A stretch of 57,923 nucleotides of DNA from Thermoguttaceae bacterium (GCA_017550965.1 JAFZNK010000209.1:1-57923); one strand, 5' to 3'. Shown: positions 7,160-17,585, counted from the first letter of the stretch. The notes: generated from the letters alone by a model not told the origin. A program made the numbers and translations.

Positions 7160-8008
7160 ATGGCAGAAACGGATCAAGAAAGAACGGAACAGGCGACGCC
7201 AAAGAAGCGCCAAGACGCTAGAAGGAAGGGTAACGTCGCCAAAAGTCAGGACGTCGTCGCCGCCGCGTCTCTTTTAGGGGCGGTCATATTGCTGACGTTC
7301 GCCGCTAAAAGCGCCGGCGTCGGCGCCGTCGACTTTATGCGTTCGTCGTTCGCTCAAAATTTCGTTCTTCAAACGGACGCGGCCGCTTTCGCGTCGACGC
7401 TTTCTAATCTGATCCTGCGCGTCTTTTCCAAACTTATCCTATTCTTCCTCGTCGTCGTCGCGACGTCGGTTGCCGCCAACCTGCTCCAAACGGGAATCCT
7501 GATCCTGCCTGATAAGATCGCGCCGAAACTATCGAGAATCAACCCGTTCAAAAACTTCGCGAAATTGTTCTCTTTCGCGACGTTAGGGCAACTATTCTTC
7601 GCGTGTTTTAAAATCTTCGTTTTGGCGCTGGCCTTAGTTCTTTCGATGCGACGCGACTTTGAAACGATCGTCAGCTTGCCAAACGGAGATATCGTCCCGA
7701 TCCTCTTGTTTACCGGTTCGTTTCTTAAGCGTTTGGCGTTTCTCCTGTGCGGAACGTTGTTGGCGCTCGCCGCGTTAGATTACGTCGTTAAAAGAATCGC
7801 CTGGGAACGCAGTCTAAAGATGACGCCGCAGGAACTGAAGGAAGAGATCAAAGAGGAATCGGGCAATCCGCAAGCAAAGGGCAAACGCGCCGCGATGCGT
7901 CGTTCCGCGCTGGATTCGATCTCTGCGGTAGCTCCGCCGAGACCGACGACGCCGACTTCGCGCTATCAGGAAAGAAAACAACAAGACAAATCGGCCAAAT
8001 CCCGTTAA
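7160..8008 (+). CDS. flhB: FlhB-like export gate protein, truncated C-terminus
   Basis: The 282-residue product begins ETDQERTEQATPKKRQDARRK, the classic FlhB start, and has four hydrophobic segments (about 29-52, 80-110, 145-165 and 178-205). It then has RIAWERSLKMTPQELKEEIKEESGNPQAKGK, the conserved cytoplasmic linker. FlhB is the substrate-specificity switch of flagellar type III export and cleaves itself at NPTH. Here the protein stops just where that site should be: the region reads TPTSRYQERKQQDKSAKSR and ends. The family is usually about 350 residues. No other frame continues the domain and only 46 bp separate it from xseA. No other flagellar gene is in the window. It may be a degenerate gene or an N-terminal-only variant. 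Confidence 0.82.
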   Translation: MAETDQERTEQATPKKRQDARRKGNVAKSQDVVAAASLLGAVILLTFAAKSAGVGAVDFMRSSFAQNFVLQTDAAAFASTLSNLILRVFSKLILFFLVVVATSVAANLLQTGILILPDKIAPKLSRINPFKNFAKLFSFATLGQLFFACFKIFVLALALVLSMRRDFETIVSLPNGDIVPILLFTGSFLKRLAFLLCGTLLALAALDYVVKRIAWERSLKMTPQELKEEIKEESGNPQAKGKRAAMRRSALDSISAVAPPRPTTPTSRYQERKQQDKSAKSR

Positions 8009-8054
8009 TGTCGCCGCAACGTCGACTCGTTCAGCACGGTCGGAACCTCGCGCG

Positions 8055-9308
8055 TCATTCGACGACGACGCTTCTTATTTTTCCCTGAGCAAGCGTCGTT
8101 TCTATCACCTGTCCGACGACGACGTCTTCCGGCGAGCGTAGAATCTTCATATCGTCGACGCGTCGAGTAAACGAATACCCTCGTGAAAGGATCGCTTTGG
8201 GGTCGCGTCCAACAAGGCGTTCTTTAAGAACGTCGCATATCTTTTCAACGCTTACGATCTTTTGTTCAACACGCCGAACTAAACGAGCTTCAAGCTCGTC
8301 CAACATACCGACTCTCTTCTCGTAAAGAACCTCATACGGCTTGTTAAAGACGCGACTTTGTTCGTAAAAACGAAGCCGTTCATACGACGATTGAAGTCGT
8401 TGTTCTATTCGATCCCGCATACGAGCGCTCAAGACGTCAAGTTGTTTTGAGAGCGCCGCGTCGTCTTCTCGCGTAATTTGGACGGCCGCGTCGCTTGGCG
8501 TCAACGCATGAAGATCGGCGGCAAGATCGCAAATCGACGTGTCGATCTCGTGTCCGATTCCGGTAACGACGGGAAGACGAGAGTTCGCGACCGCTCGCGC
8601 GACGCCTTCTTCGTTAAACGTCCACAAATCTTCGACGCTTCCTCCTCCCCGGATCAAAACGATAAGATCAAGGCCGAGTTCGTCTTTATTCTCGTTAAGC
8701 GTTTGCAACGCGTCGACCACTTCTCGCGCGGCCCCTTCCCCTTGAACGCGCGCGTGAGCGACGACCACGTCGATTCGTTTGCTGCGTCGACCGAGAATAT
8801 TGAGAAAGTCTCTGAGCGCGGCTCCGGTCTGACTGGTAACCACGCCGACTCGCGCGACCATTTTGGGGATCGGTCTTTTACGCTCGGGTCTGAACAATCC
8901 TTCCGCGCGTAATTTCATCTCGATTTGTTTTTTCGCCAGTTCGTAAGAGCCGACTCCAACGGGCTCTATCGACTTAACGACCAACTGACATTTCCCTTGC
9001 GGAGAATAGACGTCCAAATCTCCGCAGCAAATAACCTGCATGCCGTTTTTAAGTTCGAAGGGCGCGTCTTTAAGAACGCTTGCGCGCGCCATGGCGGAGA
9101 GTTGAGCTTCCTTTTTGGTCGTCTCGTTTTTTTCTTTGAGAGTGAAGTAACAAAAACCGGAGACAGTCGCGCTTAAACTGGATATTTCGCCGATTACGTT
9201 AAGCGAAGTAGGAAAGCTGTTTTTAACTACAGATTTCAGACAGTCCACCAATACCGTAATTGGCACGGGATTAGGAAGAACTCGACTCTGCGCGGAAGAG
9301 AAAGACAA
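8055..9308 (-). CDS. xseA: Exodeoxyribonuclease VII large subunit
   Basis: XseA, 417 residues, close to normal length. With XseB it degrades single-stranded DNA in repair. The N-terminal OB fold (about 15-110, LNVIGEISSLSATVSGFCYFTLK) is followed by the family signatures RVGVVTSQTGAALRDFLNIL, VLIRGGGSVEDLWTFN and PVVTGIGHEIDTSICDLAADLHALTPSDAA, then a long helical region and a short C-terminal domain. The start is TTG, supported by AGGAG six bases upstream (CAGGAGCATAACTTG). No xseB was found next to it. Confidence 0.95.
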   Translation of the reverse strand: MSFSSAQSRVLPNPVPITVLVDCLKSVVKNSFPTSLNVIGEISSLSATVSGFCYFTLKEKNETTKKEAQLSAMARASVLKDAPFELKNGMQVICCGDLDVYSPQGKCQLVVKSIEPVGVGSYELAKKQIEMKLRAEGLFRPERKRPIPKMVARVGVVTSQTGAALRDFLNILGRRSKRIDVVVAHARVQGEGAAREVVDALQTLNENKDELGLDLIVLIRGGGSVEDLWTFNEEGVARAVANSRLPVVTGIGHEIDTSICDLAADLHALTPSDAAVQITREDDAALSKQLDVLSARMRDRIEQRLQSSYERLRFYEQSRVFNKPYEVLYEKRVGMLDELEARLVRRVEQKIVSVEKICDVLKERLVGRDPKAILSRGYSFTRRVDDMKILRSPEDVVVGQVIETTLAQGKIRSVVVE

Positions 9309-9325
9309 GTTATGCTCCTGGCGGT

Positions 9326-9357
9326 AAAAAAATTAGACGCCGAAGTCTATCGGCGTC
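9326..9357 (-). terminator. Intrinsic terminator after the 835-residue lipoprotein gene
   Basis: An 8-bp perfect stem (GACGCCGA/TCGGCGTC) with a 6-nt loop is followed on the minus strand by TAATTTTTTTAC. It lies about 35 bp beyond the stop at 9391 and before xseA. Confidence 0.8.
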
Positions 9358-9390
9358 CAAATAAAACTTGCGCGTTCAAGAGAAAAGGCA

Positions 9391-11898
9391 TCATCCTTCG
9401 GTAACGCCGACGACGGTCAAATTCAAACGTTTAATGGAAGTTTTGGGCTCTTTCGCGTTCAAGTCGACAACTTCCAATTCAAGCGCGTATTCGCCGGGAT
9501 TCATTTGTTTCGGAAGAGGCACGGAGACGTTCAGGACGACGTCGCGCAACTTTGTTTCCGAAACGTTTGAACAACGTTGAGATTCAAAGGGAAGAAGCAC
9601 GTTGCCGTAGGAGTCGACGAGACGCCAGCGGCATTCGACGTCGATGCTGTACCCTTTAACCGATTCGCGACTCGAAACGTAATCAAGTTCCATGTAGGCG
9701 TATACGGTCTCGCCTTGCGTATAGGAACTCTGCCGCTCCTCGTATAATCCGTAACAGGCGGGCGCGTTTACCAACAACGATTTGCGTATTTTGACGTCGC
9801 AGAAACTCGACAGCGACTCGAGGCCGGAACTCAAGCGTTCCGCGACAAAACTCGGATCGATCTCTTCGAGTCGGTTTTGCAATAAGGTCTCCAATCCGCG
9901 GCATTCTTTTTCCCAAAACGCTTTTAAAGGATCGGAATCGTCTTGAATGCTCTGGATCGAACGATCGTACTCGCCAATCGTCAAATACAAGAGTCGGAGT
10001 CTGGCGTCGCAAGAGCGCGTGTCGGCTCCACGATTCGCCAACGATTCGCGTTCGACCAACAATCCCTGGATCGCCCTTTTAATTTGACTTACCCAGGCGA
10101 TTTCTTCATTGGTCAAAGGAGAGTCAAGTCTGTCGCCGCTTCGTTCGACCACCGTCTCTGGAATCGCCGAAGACACGACTCTTTGCGCCGCGGGATCAGG
10201 TTCTCTTTCCTGTCGCATGGGAACGGCGTTTGCGGAAACCGCCTGTTCCAACGGCGCGGCCTGTTGAATAGAGGAATCGTCGGCGTCCTCGTCTGCAAAC
10301 GACTCGTCGCTTGCGTCGTCGTCGGGATAAGAATACCCCTCGAAGTCTTCAGGCAAATCGTCGGACGCGAAGTCGGCCGCGTCGTCGAACGACTCGTTGA
10401 TTTGCGAAGGTTCCGCGTTCTTCCCTTTTGCCAAAACCGCCGAATCAAAGATGTCGTCAAGAGAAGCGCCGGTATCGGCGATCATCACCGATTCGCTGTC
10501 GACAGCCCCGGAAGCGTCGGGCTGTCCGTCGACTTCGGGGAAAGAACTCAATTTACCGCGAACGCGCTCGTCGTACTCGCTTTGAGCGTCGTCCGTCGGT
10601 TCGGTTAATTGGGAAACCTCTTTTTTCGCCGCGCGAGCTCTCGACGAAGATTCCAGCCACGAGTAGTCCTGGCGGCCCAGTGCGTCGACAATATTCGCGT
10701 CGACGGAATTGGACCGTCCAATAGTTCCTCTGTCGGACACGTTCGCTTTGTTGAAAGCCAGGCCGGACAAGACGGCGTTTGTTTCGGAACTCCAGCCAAA
10801 CAACGAGTCGGGGCTCGTGCGAAGCCCGGCGACGCTCGGACGACGCTCTGCGTAAGAAACCTGAGACACTTCGTTGGAACGCGCGATCGGCCGAGTTACG
10901 CCAAAGGATCTGGAATCGGAATCGCCATAGCGTTTGGTCGGAAGAGCGGCGTCCGCGTGAACGATCGGCGAAAGATAAGCCGAGCCGCCGACTTCGGACT
11001 TTTCCGAATCCGCGTACGACGAGAAACCGGGTCGATTCCCGCGATCGCGCGTACTCTGGATAGCGGAGTCCGCTCGTTCGCTCAATCCTCCGGCGCTTTC
11101 AGCGGGAGATCGGGTAACCGGCGTAAACGAAAGACCTTGCGACGCGTTCTGCTGAGAGAGGAAAACGCCGCTGGGATAATAATACTTTTCGATCTCCTGA
11201 GAAGAAGGAATGAACCGCGACTGATCGTAACGTTCTATCTCCGGGTTTGTCTCTTTCGAATTGGATTGCGGTTCGACGCGGCTAAACAAACGACTCGTCG
11301 GAAGTTTCAATCCGCCCAATTGCCACGAGGAAGTTTGTTCGTTCGAACGACCCGATCGACGAACAGGCGCGACGACGGCTTTCTGTTCCGCTATCTCCTG
11401 GCGCGCGGGCTGTTTGGGAGGGAATAATTTAGACCAAAAAGGCGGTTCAGGGCTTTGCGACCGATCAGAATCCGACGCGGCTGACGTCGAAGGTTGAGTT
11501 TGATTCGCGCCGCGATTCGTTCGATTCTTGTTTGACGAAACAGAACCGGATCGTTCGGCGACTTGCGATCGTTCAAAAGACTCGTCGGCTTTTGCGGCGG
11601 GCGTTTTTGGGGCGTGAAAAACGTTCGCCAATTTTTCGGTAAACGACTCGTCAGTTTCCTTGCTTTCCCCCGTCGTAGGAGACTCGTCAAGCGGCCTCAA
11701 CGCGGAAACGCGCGTCTCGTCCTCTTGAAGAGATTCGCTCGCCGCCTGCGACCAGGTCGACTTCGCCGAATCGTCGTCGAGCACGTATTCCCCTCGCGTC
11801 CGCCCCAAACGATCGACGTCTGGACGTTCAAAAGCGTGGCAACCAACCGTTCCCAGAAGACATGCGGCAAGTAACGCGGTCGCTAGTTTCTTTTCCAT
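9391..11898 (-). CDS. Large secreted lipoprotein, function unknown
   Basis: The start is placed at the ATG at 11898, preceded by AAGGATTATCCCT, which gives MEKKLATALLAACLLGTVGC, a clear lipoprotein signal with lipobox LGTVGC (Cys20). An in-frame start 48 bp further up would bury the signal peptide. The mature protein (about 815 residues) is mostly low-complexity, rich in Ser, Asp, Glu and Arg, and probably disordered. The last ~220 residues look folded: a helical part (about 610-700, NEEIAWVSQIKRAIQGLLVE) and a beta-rich end with the pattern YAYMELDYVSSRESVKGYSIDVECRW cut as strands, a shape seen in planctomycete cell-surface proteins. No enzyme motif. It is followed by a strong terminator. 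Confidence 0.75.
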   Translation of the reverse strand: MEKKLATALLAACLLGTVGCHAFERPDVDRLGRTRGEYVLDDDSAKSTWSQAASESLQEDETRVSALRPLDESPTTGESKETDESFTEKLANVFHAPKTPAAKADESFERSQVAERSGSVSSNKNRTNRGANQTQPSTSAASDSDRSQSPEPPFWSKLFPPKQPARQEIAEQKAVVAPVRRSGRSNEQTSSWQLGGLKLPTSRLFSRVEPQSNSKETNPEIERYDQSRFIPSSQEIEKYYYPSGVFLSQQNASQGLSFTPVTRSPAESAGGLSERADSAIQSTRDRGNRPGFSSYADSEKSEVGGSAYLSPIVHADAALPTKRYGDSDSRSFGVTRPIARSNEVSQVSYAERRPSVAGLRTSPDSLFGWSSETNAVLSGLAFNKANVSDRGTIGRSNSVDANIVDALGRQDYSWLESSSRARAAKKEVSQLTEPTDDAQSEYDERVRGKLSSFPEVDGQPDASGAVDSESVMIADTGASLDDIFDSAVLAKGKNAEPSQINESFDDAADFASDDLPEDFEGYSYPDDDASDESFADEDADDSSIQQAAPLEQAVSANAVPMRQEREPDPAAQRVVSSAIPETVVERSGDRLDSPLTNEEIAWVSQIKRAIQGLLVERESLANRGADTRSCDARLRLLYLTIGEYDRSIQSIQDDSDPLKAFWEKECRGLETLLQNRLEEIDPSFVAERLSSGLESLSSFCDVKIRKSLLVNAPACYGLYEERQSSYTQGETVYAYMELDYVSSRESVKGYSIDVECRWRLVDSYGNVLLPFESQRCSNVSETKLRDVVLNVSVPLPKQMNPGEYALELEVVDLNAKEPKTSIKRLNLTVVGVTEG

Positions 11899-12026
11899 AG
11901 GGATAATCCTTGTTAGGGGAAACGCCCCGGCCGAACGTTGAAACAACTTCGGCGATTTCAGGTGAGGGGTTAATTAAATGTCAGGTTCAAAACAAAAATA
12001 AAAGTCGGCTCGGTCGTCGAACGCAA

Positions 12027-13079
12027 TCACGTCCGTTTCTTCGCGGCGACCCGATCGAGCCACTCGCACGTGCGTTTGAGACCTTCTTCGAGGGAAATGG
12101 GATCGTACCCAAGTTCTTTTTTGGCCTTGTCGCAAGAGTACTTCCAGTCGACCAAAAAGGTGCGAACCCAACCGGGCGTAATTCGAGGATAAACTCCGGT
12201 GAGCCGGGCCCAAAGTTTCAGCGAATGAGCGACTAAAAGCGGGATAAATTTGTACATTGGAAGTTTCCAATGCGTTTTACCGTCGACTTTGTCGATCAAC
12301 TTGTACAATTCAAGAAGCGACGCGTTGTCGCCGCCAAGAATGTAGCGTTCGCCGAATTTCCCTTGTTCCAAAGCCAGGTAGACGCCGCGCGCGACGTCGT
12401 CGACATAACCGTAGTTGCCCACGTTGACGCCGTAATTCAGCAAAAAAGGACCTGTTCCGCGCCGATAATCGCGAATCAGCGCCGCCATCGCGTTGCCCTC
12501 GGACAATTGGCCGGGACCGTAGACGCGCGTCGGATTCACAATTACGAGAGGAAGCCCTCTTTTCACGTACTGAAGAGCCTCTTTTTCGGCGATTGATTTT
12601 GACTCTTCATATTCGGTGTAATACTTGTCGGTTATCCGATCCAGCGTTTCGTCGCACGTCTGACCTTTGGGAGTCGGACCAAAAGAAACGATTGTCGAAA
12701 CCCAGACGATTTTTTTGACGTTTAATTTCTCCGCCGCGTTGAACACGTTGCGCATGCCGTCGACGTTCACGCGGAAGAAAACCTGGGGATCTCGCGCGTA
12801 ATTACGAGCGTACCCGGCCAGCGACAAGACGTAGTCGCAACCGTTCATACCTCGCGCGAGGGAATCGTAGTCGTTCACGTCGCCAAAGACGTGCTCGAAA
12901 TTGGGATGCTCCCATAGCTCTTTGACGTCGCCTTCGTACCCCGGCGGAAGTTGCGGCTTCGATCGGCTCATGCCGCGAACGCGCCAACCGTCCGCCAACA
13001 ACTGACGCGTCAGACTCGTGCCGATAAAACCGGTCGCTCCGGTAATAAAAATCGTCGCTTCTTTGTTTAATTCAGCCAT
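12027..13079 (-). CDS. NAD-dependent epimerase/dehydratase (extended SDR)
   Basis: A 350-residue extended short-chain dehydrogenase. The Rossmann motif is FITGATGFIG (11-20), the active site is WVSTIVSFG (126-134) with Y157 and K161 (YEESK), and a DG(M)RN helix and NPTRVYGPGQ complete the pattern of nucleotide-sugar or sterol-type epimerases and dihydroflavonol-reductase-like enzymes. The start at 13079 is chosen because the Rossmann strand follows at once; the longer frame overlaps the preceding gene. The ATG comes 1 bp after the stop of the upstream lipoprotein gene (TAG-T-ATG), so the two are an operon with coupled translation. The substrate is not readable. Confidence 0.88.
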   Translation of the reverse strand: MAELNKEATIFITGATGFIGTSLTRQLLADGWRVRGMSRSKPQLPPGYEGDVKELWEHPNFEHVFGDVNDYDSLARGMNGCDYVLSLAGYARNYARDPQVFFRVNVDGMRNVFNAAEKLNVKKIVWVSTIVSFGPTPKGQTCDETLDRITDKYYTEYEESKSIAEKEALQYVKRGLPLVIVNPTRVYGPGQLSEGNAMAALIRDYRRGTGPFLLNYGVNVGNYGYVDDVARGVYLALEQGKFGERYILGGDNASLLELYKLIDKVDGKTHWKLPMYKFIPLLVAHSLKLWARLTGVYPRITPGWVRTFLVDWKYSCDKAKKELGYDPISLEEGLKRTCEWLDRVAAKKRT

Positions 13080-13080
13080 A

Positions 13081-14304
13081 CTATTCTTCTTGTTGCGCCG
13101 ACGGTTGAGCGAGACTGTCCCGATTGAGCTTTTCGACGACGCGACAGTTGTAATCGAGAAAGCTCGAAAATCCAAAAGCGCCGGTAACCTTCTTATCGAA
13201 AGTCATTTCCGTATGAGTCGTTAAACCAAGTTTACGATCAAACAACGCGCGCCCGGTAAAAAGACGCTCCGCCAATTCGCCTTCCACGACGGGATCGTCA
13301 ACGATCGAAACAAGCGTCGTTTTGAAACTGATCGTCGCGTACTGTTCGTTAATGTCTTCCAGTCGAAAACGTTCGACGACCTGGTAGGGCCGAGTAACTT
13401 TATCCGCCCCTTTGATATGGAGCGCATAAGGGATCGTCCACACGTCTCCGACGCCGACCTCTTCGGCGGGAAACGGAACGACGACGTTGGAATCGCCTTC
13501 CCGACCCTGATACTCGGCGACAAGTTTCGTCTTGTCGGACATGACGCCGATTGCGTTGACGTCGAAAGTTTCCAGCGCCACGCCGACCGCTTTTTCGGTG
13601 CCAAAAGCGGAAATCTCCTTTGGAACGACGACGTCGCGTTCGCTGTCGTACGTAATCGGATCTTTTTCATCCTCGCGCTGTTCCAAAATCATACGGTCGA
13701 TCCAGTGCCGTGCCGAAACTTTTCCCTCGCCCGACTCGTTCAATATTTCCCAGCGTCGATACGTCGTGGACGAAGTCTTGATCAGGCTTTCTTTCCCGCC
13801 GTAGGATATCCGCTTGTTGACGGTGTGAACGACGGTCCACGAAAGGTTCGTATTCGGTTCAAAACGGTATTCCAGCCTATATTTCTCGACGTCGGCTCGA
13901 TCTTCGCGAGAATCGAGCGTCGGAGTGATAAGCGTGCGATCTTCCGTATACTTTCGGCGCGTTTCTTCGTCGACGAGAGACACGTCGATCGAGTCTGTTT
14001 TTTCCTCCCCGTCCTCTTCGTCGCCGTCGGAAAAGACCTTGGAGAAATTGCTCGTGGCCTCGCTTAAAACGCGCGCGGCGTCTACTCCGCGTCCAACCTC
14101 TTCGGCGGAGTTTTGTCGCGATTTGTCGTCCGACGAATCGGATTGTTCTGGGGACGCGGCGCTCTCGACGGGCTCCGTCGAAATCGAATCGACTTTCGGA
14201 ACGTCCGTGTCGGATCGCTCGCAGCCCGACGTCGCAAGGACGCAAACTACGGTAAAAACAAGGGCAAAAACGACTCGTTGATCGGATTGGAGCGTCATCT
14301 TCAT
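13081..14304 (-). CDS. DUF6263-like lipoprotein
   Basis: A 407-residue protein with a signal peptide ending VCVLATSGC, a lipobox. Residues ~25-110 are acidic and low in complexity. The rest matches the style of DUF6263-like secreted proteins found in Planctomycetota: YRFEPNTNLSWTVVHTVNKR, VGVGDVWTIPY, and a C-terminal TTHTEMTFDKKVTGAFGF. The first ATG is at 14304, with a second at 14298; a TTG at 14310 is less likely. It is followed directly by the epimerase gene. Function unknown; probably anchored on the periplasmic face of a membrane. Confidence 0.75.
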   Translation of the reverse strand: MKMTLQSDQRVVFALVFTVVCVLATSGCERSDTDVPKVDSISTEPVESAASPEQSDSSDDKSRQNSAEEVGRGVDAARVLSEATSNFSKVFSDGDEEDGEEKTDSIDVSLVDEETRRKYTEDRTLITPTLDSREDRADVEKYRLEYRFEPNTNLSWTVVHTVNKRISYGGKESLIKTSSTTYRRWEILNESGEGKVSARHWIDRMILEQREDEKDPITYDSERDVVVPKEISAFGTEKAVGVALETFDVNAIGVMSDKTKLVAEYQGREGDSNVVVPFPAEEVGVGDVWTIPYALHIKGADKVTRPYQVVERFRLEDINEQYATISFKTTLVSIVDDPVVEGELAERLFTGRALFDRKLGLTTHTEMTFDKKVTGAFGFSSFLDYNCRVVEKLNRDSLAQPSAQQEE

Positions 14305-14753
14305 TCTCAAAACGCCAGGGAAATACCGGCGGACGCGCCGCGCGCCGCCAATGCGTCGACAACTCTACGCATAAGGTCAGGATAGTCATTTACGACAAAC
14401 GCGTCTATATCAATATTTTTTTGTTTTCTCTTGAAGAAAAATCGACTTTTCCTGATTATTCTTATTGAGAACGTCTCATGTGGCGCCAACGTTGCTTAAC
14501 ATAGGACGGGTCGATGGGGAGACGTTGGGAATCCTTTTCCTGTCCTAGACAAAATCGAGTTTCCTCTTATAATTGGACAATCCTATTTTTGCGATCATTT
14601 TTACGGAGTCCCTGGACGGCTAATCCAACCTGCAAACGCGGTTTTCCGCCCTGATTAAGGTCGAGTTTAGCAAGACGGCAATTAAAACAGAAACGTCGAC
14701 GACGCCCGTTTGGAACTCCCAAAAAGACATAGAGACACAAGCGAGAAAAGCAA
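14305..14753. other. Intergenic region upstream of clpC
   Basis: About 450 bp between two divergent genes. It contains one good plus-strand promoter (14546-14573). I saw no CIRCE element, no CtsR-type repeat and no RNA gene. The ~170-nt leader between promoter and clpC is unusually long but shows no strong hairpin. Confidence 0.5.
14546..14573 (+). promoter_or_regulatory. Sigma70-type promoter for clpC
   Basis: TAGACA (14546-14551), a 16-bp spacer and TATAAT (14568-14573). The only comparable signal between the divergent lipoprotein gene and clpC. Confidence 0.5.
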
Positions 14754-17474
14754 ATGGCATACGAGCGCTTTACAGATCGTGCGCGTAAGGTGATGCAGTA
14801 CGCGCACCAGGAAGCTTTGCGTTTCAATCACGAATATATCGGAACAGAGCACATTTTGCTCGGCCTCACCAAGGAAGGAAGCGGGGTCGCCGCGAACGTC
14901 CTGGATAAGATGGGCGTCAATATGAACAGAATTCGCACGGCGGTCGAGGAACTCGTCAGAAGCGGTCCCGACACAGTGACGATGGGGCGTCTTCCGCAAA
15001 CTCCGCGCGCGAAAAAGGCGATCGAATACGCGATGGAAGAGGCGAAAGAACTCAACCATACCTACGTGGGCACGGAACACCTGCTTCTTGGCTTGCTGAG
15101 GCAGCACGACGGAGTCGCAGCCCAGGTGCTCATGAACTTAGGGCTCAGGCTGGAAGAAGTTCGCGCGGAAGTCCTCTCTTTACTCGAAGACAGAACTGAT
15201 TCTCCAACCGAAAACGTCTTCGGCGGTTCAACGTCCGACGACGGCGATTCGCGCAACGAAGAAGGCCGTCCCTCCTCGCCAAGAATAGGCAAAAGCGGAA
15301 AATCGAAAACGCCGGCTATCGACAGTTTTGGACGAGATCTCACCGAGCTGGCGCGTCAAAAGAAATTGGATCCCGTCATCGGACGAGAAAACGAAATCGA
15401 ACGAATGATGGAGATTTTGTGCCGTCGCACGAAGAACAACCCCGCTCTGCTCGGCGAAGCGGGCGTCGGCAAGACGGCGATCGTCGAAGGTTTCGCCCAG
15501 AGAATCGTCGACGGCAAAGCGCCCGAATTCCTGCTCGACAGACGCGTCGTCGCTCTCGACCTGGCGATGATGGTCGCGGGCACGAAATACCGAGGACAAT
15601 TTGAAGAGCGTATTAAGGCGTTGATGAACGAAGTCAAACGTTCCGGAAACATCATTCTCTTCATCGACGAAATGCACACGATCGTCGGAGCGGGCGGAGC
15701 CGAGGGCGCCATGGACGCGGCCAACGTCCTTAAACCCGCTCTCGCGCGCGGCGAAATGCAATGCATTGGCGCGACGACCTTCGACGAATATCGTAAATAC
15801 GTCGAGAAAGACAACGCGTTGGAGCGTCGTTTTCAGATTGTCTCCGTCAATCCGACGACTCCGCAGGAAACGATCAAGATTCTTAAAGGACTCCGGGACC
15901 GTTATGAAAAACACCACCGCGTCGTGATCACCGACGCCGCGATCGAATTGGCGGTCGAACTTTCCGACCGTTACGTGTCGGGGCGCTGTCTGCCAGACAA
16001 AGCGATCGACGTTATCGACGAATCCGGATCTCGCGTTCGCATCAAGACCATGACCTTCCCGCCCGACTTGAAAGAGTTGACGCGCAAAGAAGAAGAGCTC
16101 CAAAATCGAAAAGAAATGGCGGTCGCGCGTCAGGATTTTGAATTAGCGGGGCAGATTCGAGACGAACTCACGAAAATCGGCGAAAAGAAGAAGGAACTCA
16201 ACGACAGCTGGCGCGAGAAGCAAAGTCAGCCAAGCGGAAAAGTCGACGAAGCGGTCGTTCGCGAAGTCGTTTCCAAGATCACGGGCGTGCCGCTTACGCG
16301 TATTTCCACGGAAGAATCCAAGCGTCTGCTTCAAATGGAAGACGAACTTCACAAGCGCGTCATCAGCCAACATGAAGCGATTCAGGCAATCTCGCGCGCA
16401 ATTCGTCGAAGCAGAAGCGGCGTTCAGGATCCCAAGCGCCCTATCGGTTCGTTTATCTTCGCCGGTCCGACGGGCGTCGGTAAGACGTTGCTTGCGAAAG
16501 CGCTTGCCGAATTCATGTTTGGCGACGAAAACGCGCTCGTTCAAATCGACATGAGCGAGTACATGGAGAAACACAGCGTGTCGCGTTTAATCGGCGCTCC
16601 TCCGGGATACGTCGGTTACGAGGCCGGCGGCCAGTTGACGGAGAAAATCCGTCGACGTCCCTACTCTGTCGTTTTGCTCGACGAAATTGAAAAAGCGCAC
16701 CCGGACGTTTTCAACGTCCTGTTGCAAGTGTTGGAAGAAGGCCGTTTGACCGACAGCTTCGGGCGTATCGTCGATTTCCGCAACACGATCGTCATCATGA
16801 CGACCAACGCCGGCGCGTCCGCCATTAAAAACGAAACGGCGTTTGGGTTCCAAAGTCCCGACGGCGATTCGACGTATAACGACATGAAGCAACGCGTCAA
16901 GGAAGAAATCGAGCGTTGTTTCCGACCGGAGTTCATCAACCGGTTCAACGACGTTATCGTCTTCCGTTATTTGGACGAGAAGGATCTTGTCGAAGTCGTC
17001 GACCTCGAGCTCAAAAAGCTTCGTCAGCGTCTTCTTGAAAAACCCTTGTGTCTCCTTCTTTCCGAAGACGCCAAAAAGTACCTCATCAAGAGGGGAAGCA
17101 ATATGGATTACGGCGCGCGACCTCTTCGCAGAGCGATCGAAGCGTACTTGGAAGACCCGTTGTCGGAAAACATTCTCAACGACATGTTTATCGACTGCGA
17201 CGTCGTCGACGTTCAAATGGAAACGATTGAAACAAGCGACGTCGAAGCGTCGGGCCCCCTCGACGAACAGAGCGAACTTGATTCTCAACGCGTCAAATTC
17301 ATTGGTCGCAAACTTGCCGACATGACGCCGGAAGAGCTTCAGAATCCTCAAATTGTCGATTTCCAAAAGAAATTGGCGGAAAAGAACGCCAAGAAGGAAG
17401 AGGAAGAACGAGACGAATCAAACGAGTCCAAACCCGAAGAGAAGGATCGCAAGCCCGAACCGTCGGTCGCCTGA
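14754..17474 (+). CDS. clpC: ClpC, ATP-dependent Clp protease ATPase subunit
   Basis: ClpC unfolds substrates for ClpP as a hexameric AAA+ ring in the cytoplasm. The N-domain has the two Clp-repeat halves ([34 protein letters not shown]). AAA-1 has GEAGVGKT (234-241) and [15 protein letters not shown]-type coiled coil ([22 protein letters not shown] split by the helix) lies between the domains. AAA-2 has GPTGVGKT (about 569-576) and [11 protein letters not shown]. At 906 residues it is longer than the usual 810-850 because of a charged tail of roughly 90 residues ([20 protein letters not shown]). A promoter lies at 14546-14573 and a strong terminator follows. No clpP or ctsR adjoins it. Confidence 0.97.
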   Translation: MAYERFTDRARKVMQYAHQEALRFNHEYIGTEHILLGLTKEGSGVAANVLDKMGVNMNRIRTAVEELVRSGPDTVTMGRLPQTPRAKKAIEYAMEEAKELNHTYVGTEHLLLGLLRQHDGVAAQVLMNLGLRLEEVRAEVLSLLEDRTDSPTENVFGGSTSDDGDSRNEEGRPSSPRIGKSGKSKTPAIDSFGRDLTELARQKKLDPVIGRENEIERMMEILCRRTKNNPALLGEAGVGKTAIVEGFAQRIVDGKAPEFLLDRRVVALDLAMMVAGTKYRGQFEERIKALMNEVKRSGNIILFIDEMHTIVGAGGAEGAMDAANVLKPALARGEMQCIGATTFDEYRKYVEKDNALERRFQIVSVNPTTPQETIKILKGLRDRYEKHHRVVITDAAIELAVELSDRYVSGRCLPDKAIDVIDESGSRVRIKTMTFPPDLKELTRKEEELQNRKEMAVARQDFELAGQIRDELTKIGEKKKELNDSWREKQSQPSGKVDEAVVREVVSKITGVPLTRISTEESKRLLQMEDELHKRVISQHEAIQAISRAIRRSRSGVQDPKRPIGSFIFAGPTGVGKTLLAKALAEFMFGDENALVQIDMSEYMEKHSVSRLIGAPPGYVGYEAGGQLTEKIRRRPYSVVLLDEIEKAHPDVFNVLLQVLEEGRLTDSFGRIVDFRNTIVIMTTNAGASAIKNETAFGFQSPDGDSTYNDMKQRVKEEIERCFRPEFINRFNDVIVFRYLDEKDLVEVVDLELKKLRQRLLEKPLCLLLSEDAKKYLIKRGSNMDYGARPLRRAIEAYLEDPLSENILNDMFIDCDVVDVQMETIETSDVEASGPLDEQSELDSQRVKFIGRKLADMTPEELQNPQIVDFQKKLAEKNAKKEEEERDESNESKPEEKDRKPEPSVA

Positions 17475-17520
17475 CTTAGTCCGAAAGCCAAATAACAAAG
17501 ATCGTCCTTTGGCTAAACAA

Positions 17521-17560
17521 AACAGCCGCTCTGCAACGCGTTTCAGAGCGGCTGTTTTTA
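17521..17560 (+). terminator. Intrinsic terminator between clpC and GH2 gene
   Basis: A perfect 13-bp stem (AACAGCCGCTCTG/CAGAGCGGCTGTT) with a 10-nt loop, then TTTTTA. On the other strand it is followed by TTGTTTA, so it may also serve the convergent GH2 gene. Confidence 0.92.
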
Positions 17561-17585
17561 TATTGAACATGGCTCAATGAAAAGA

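Noticed and set aside
14828..17366. Several long minus-strand frames opposite clpC
   Set aside because: Shadows of a strongly coding gene in a codon-biased genome; no starts with ribosome binding sites and no recognisable domains.
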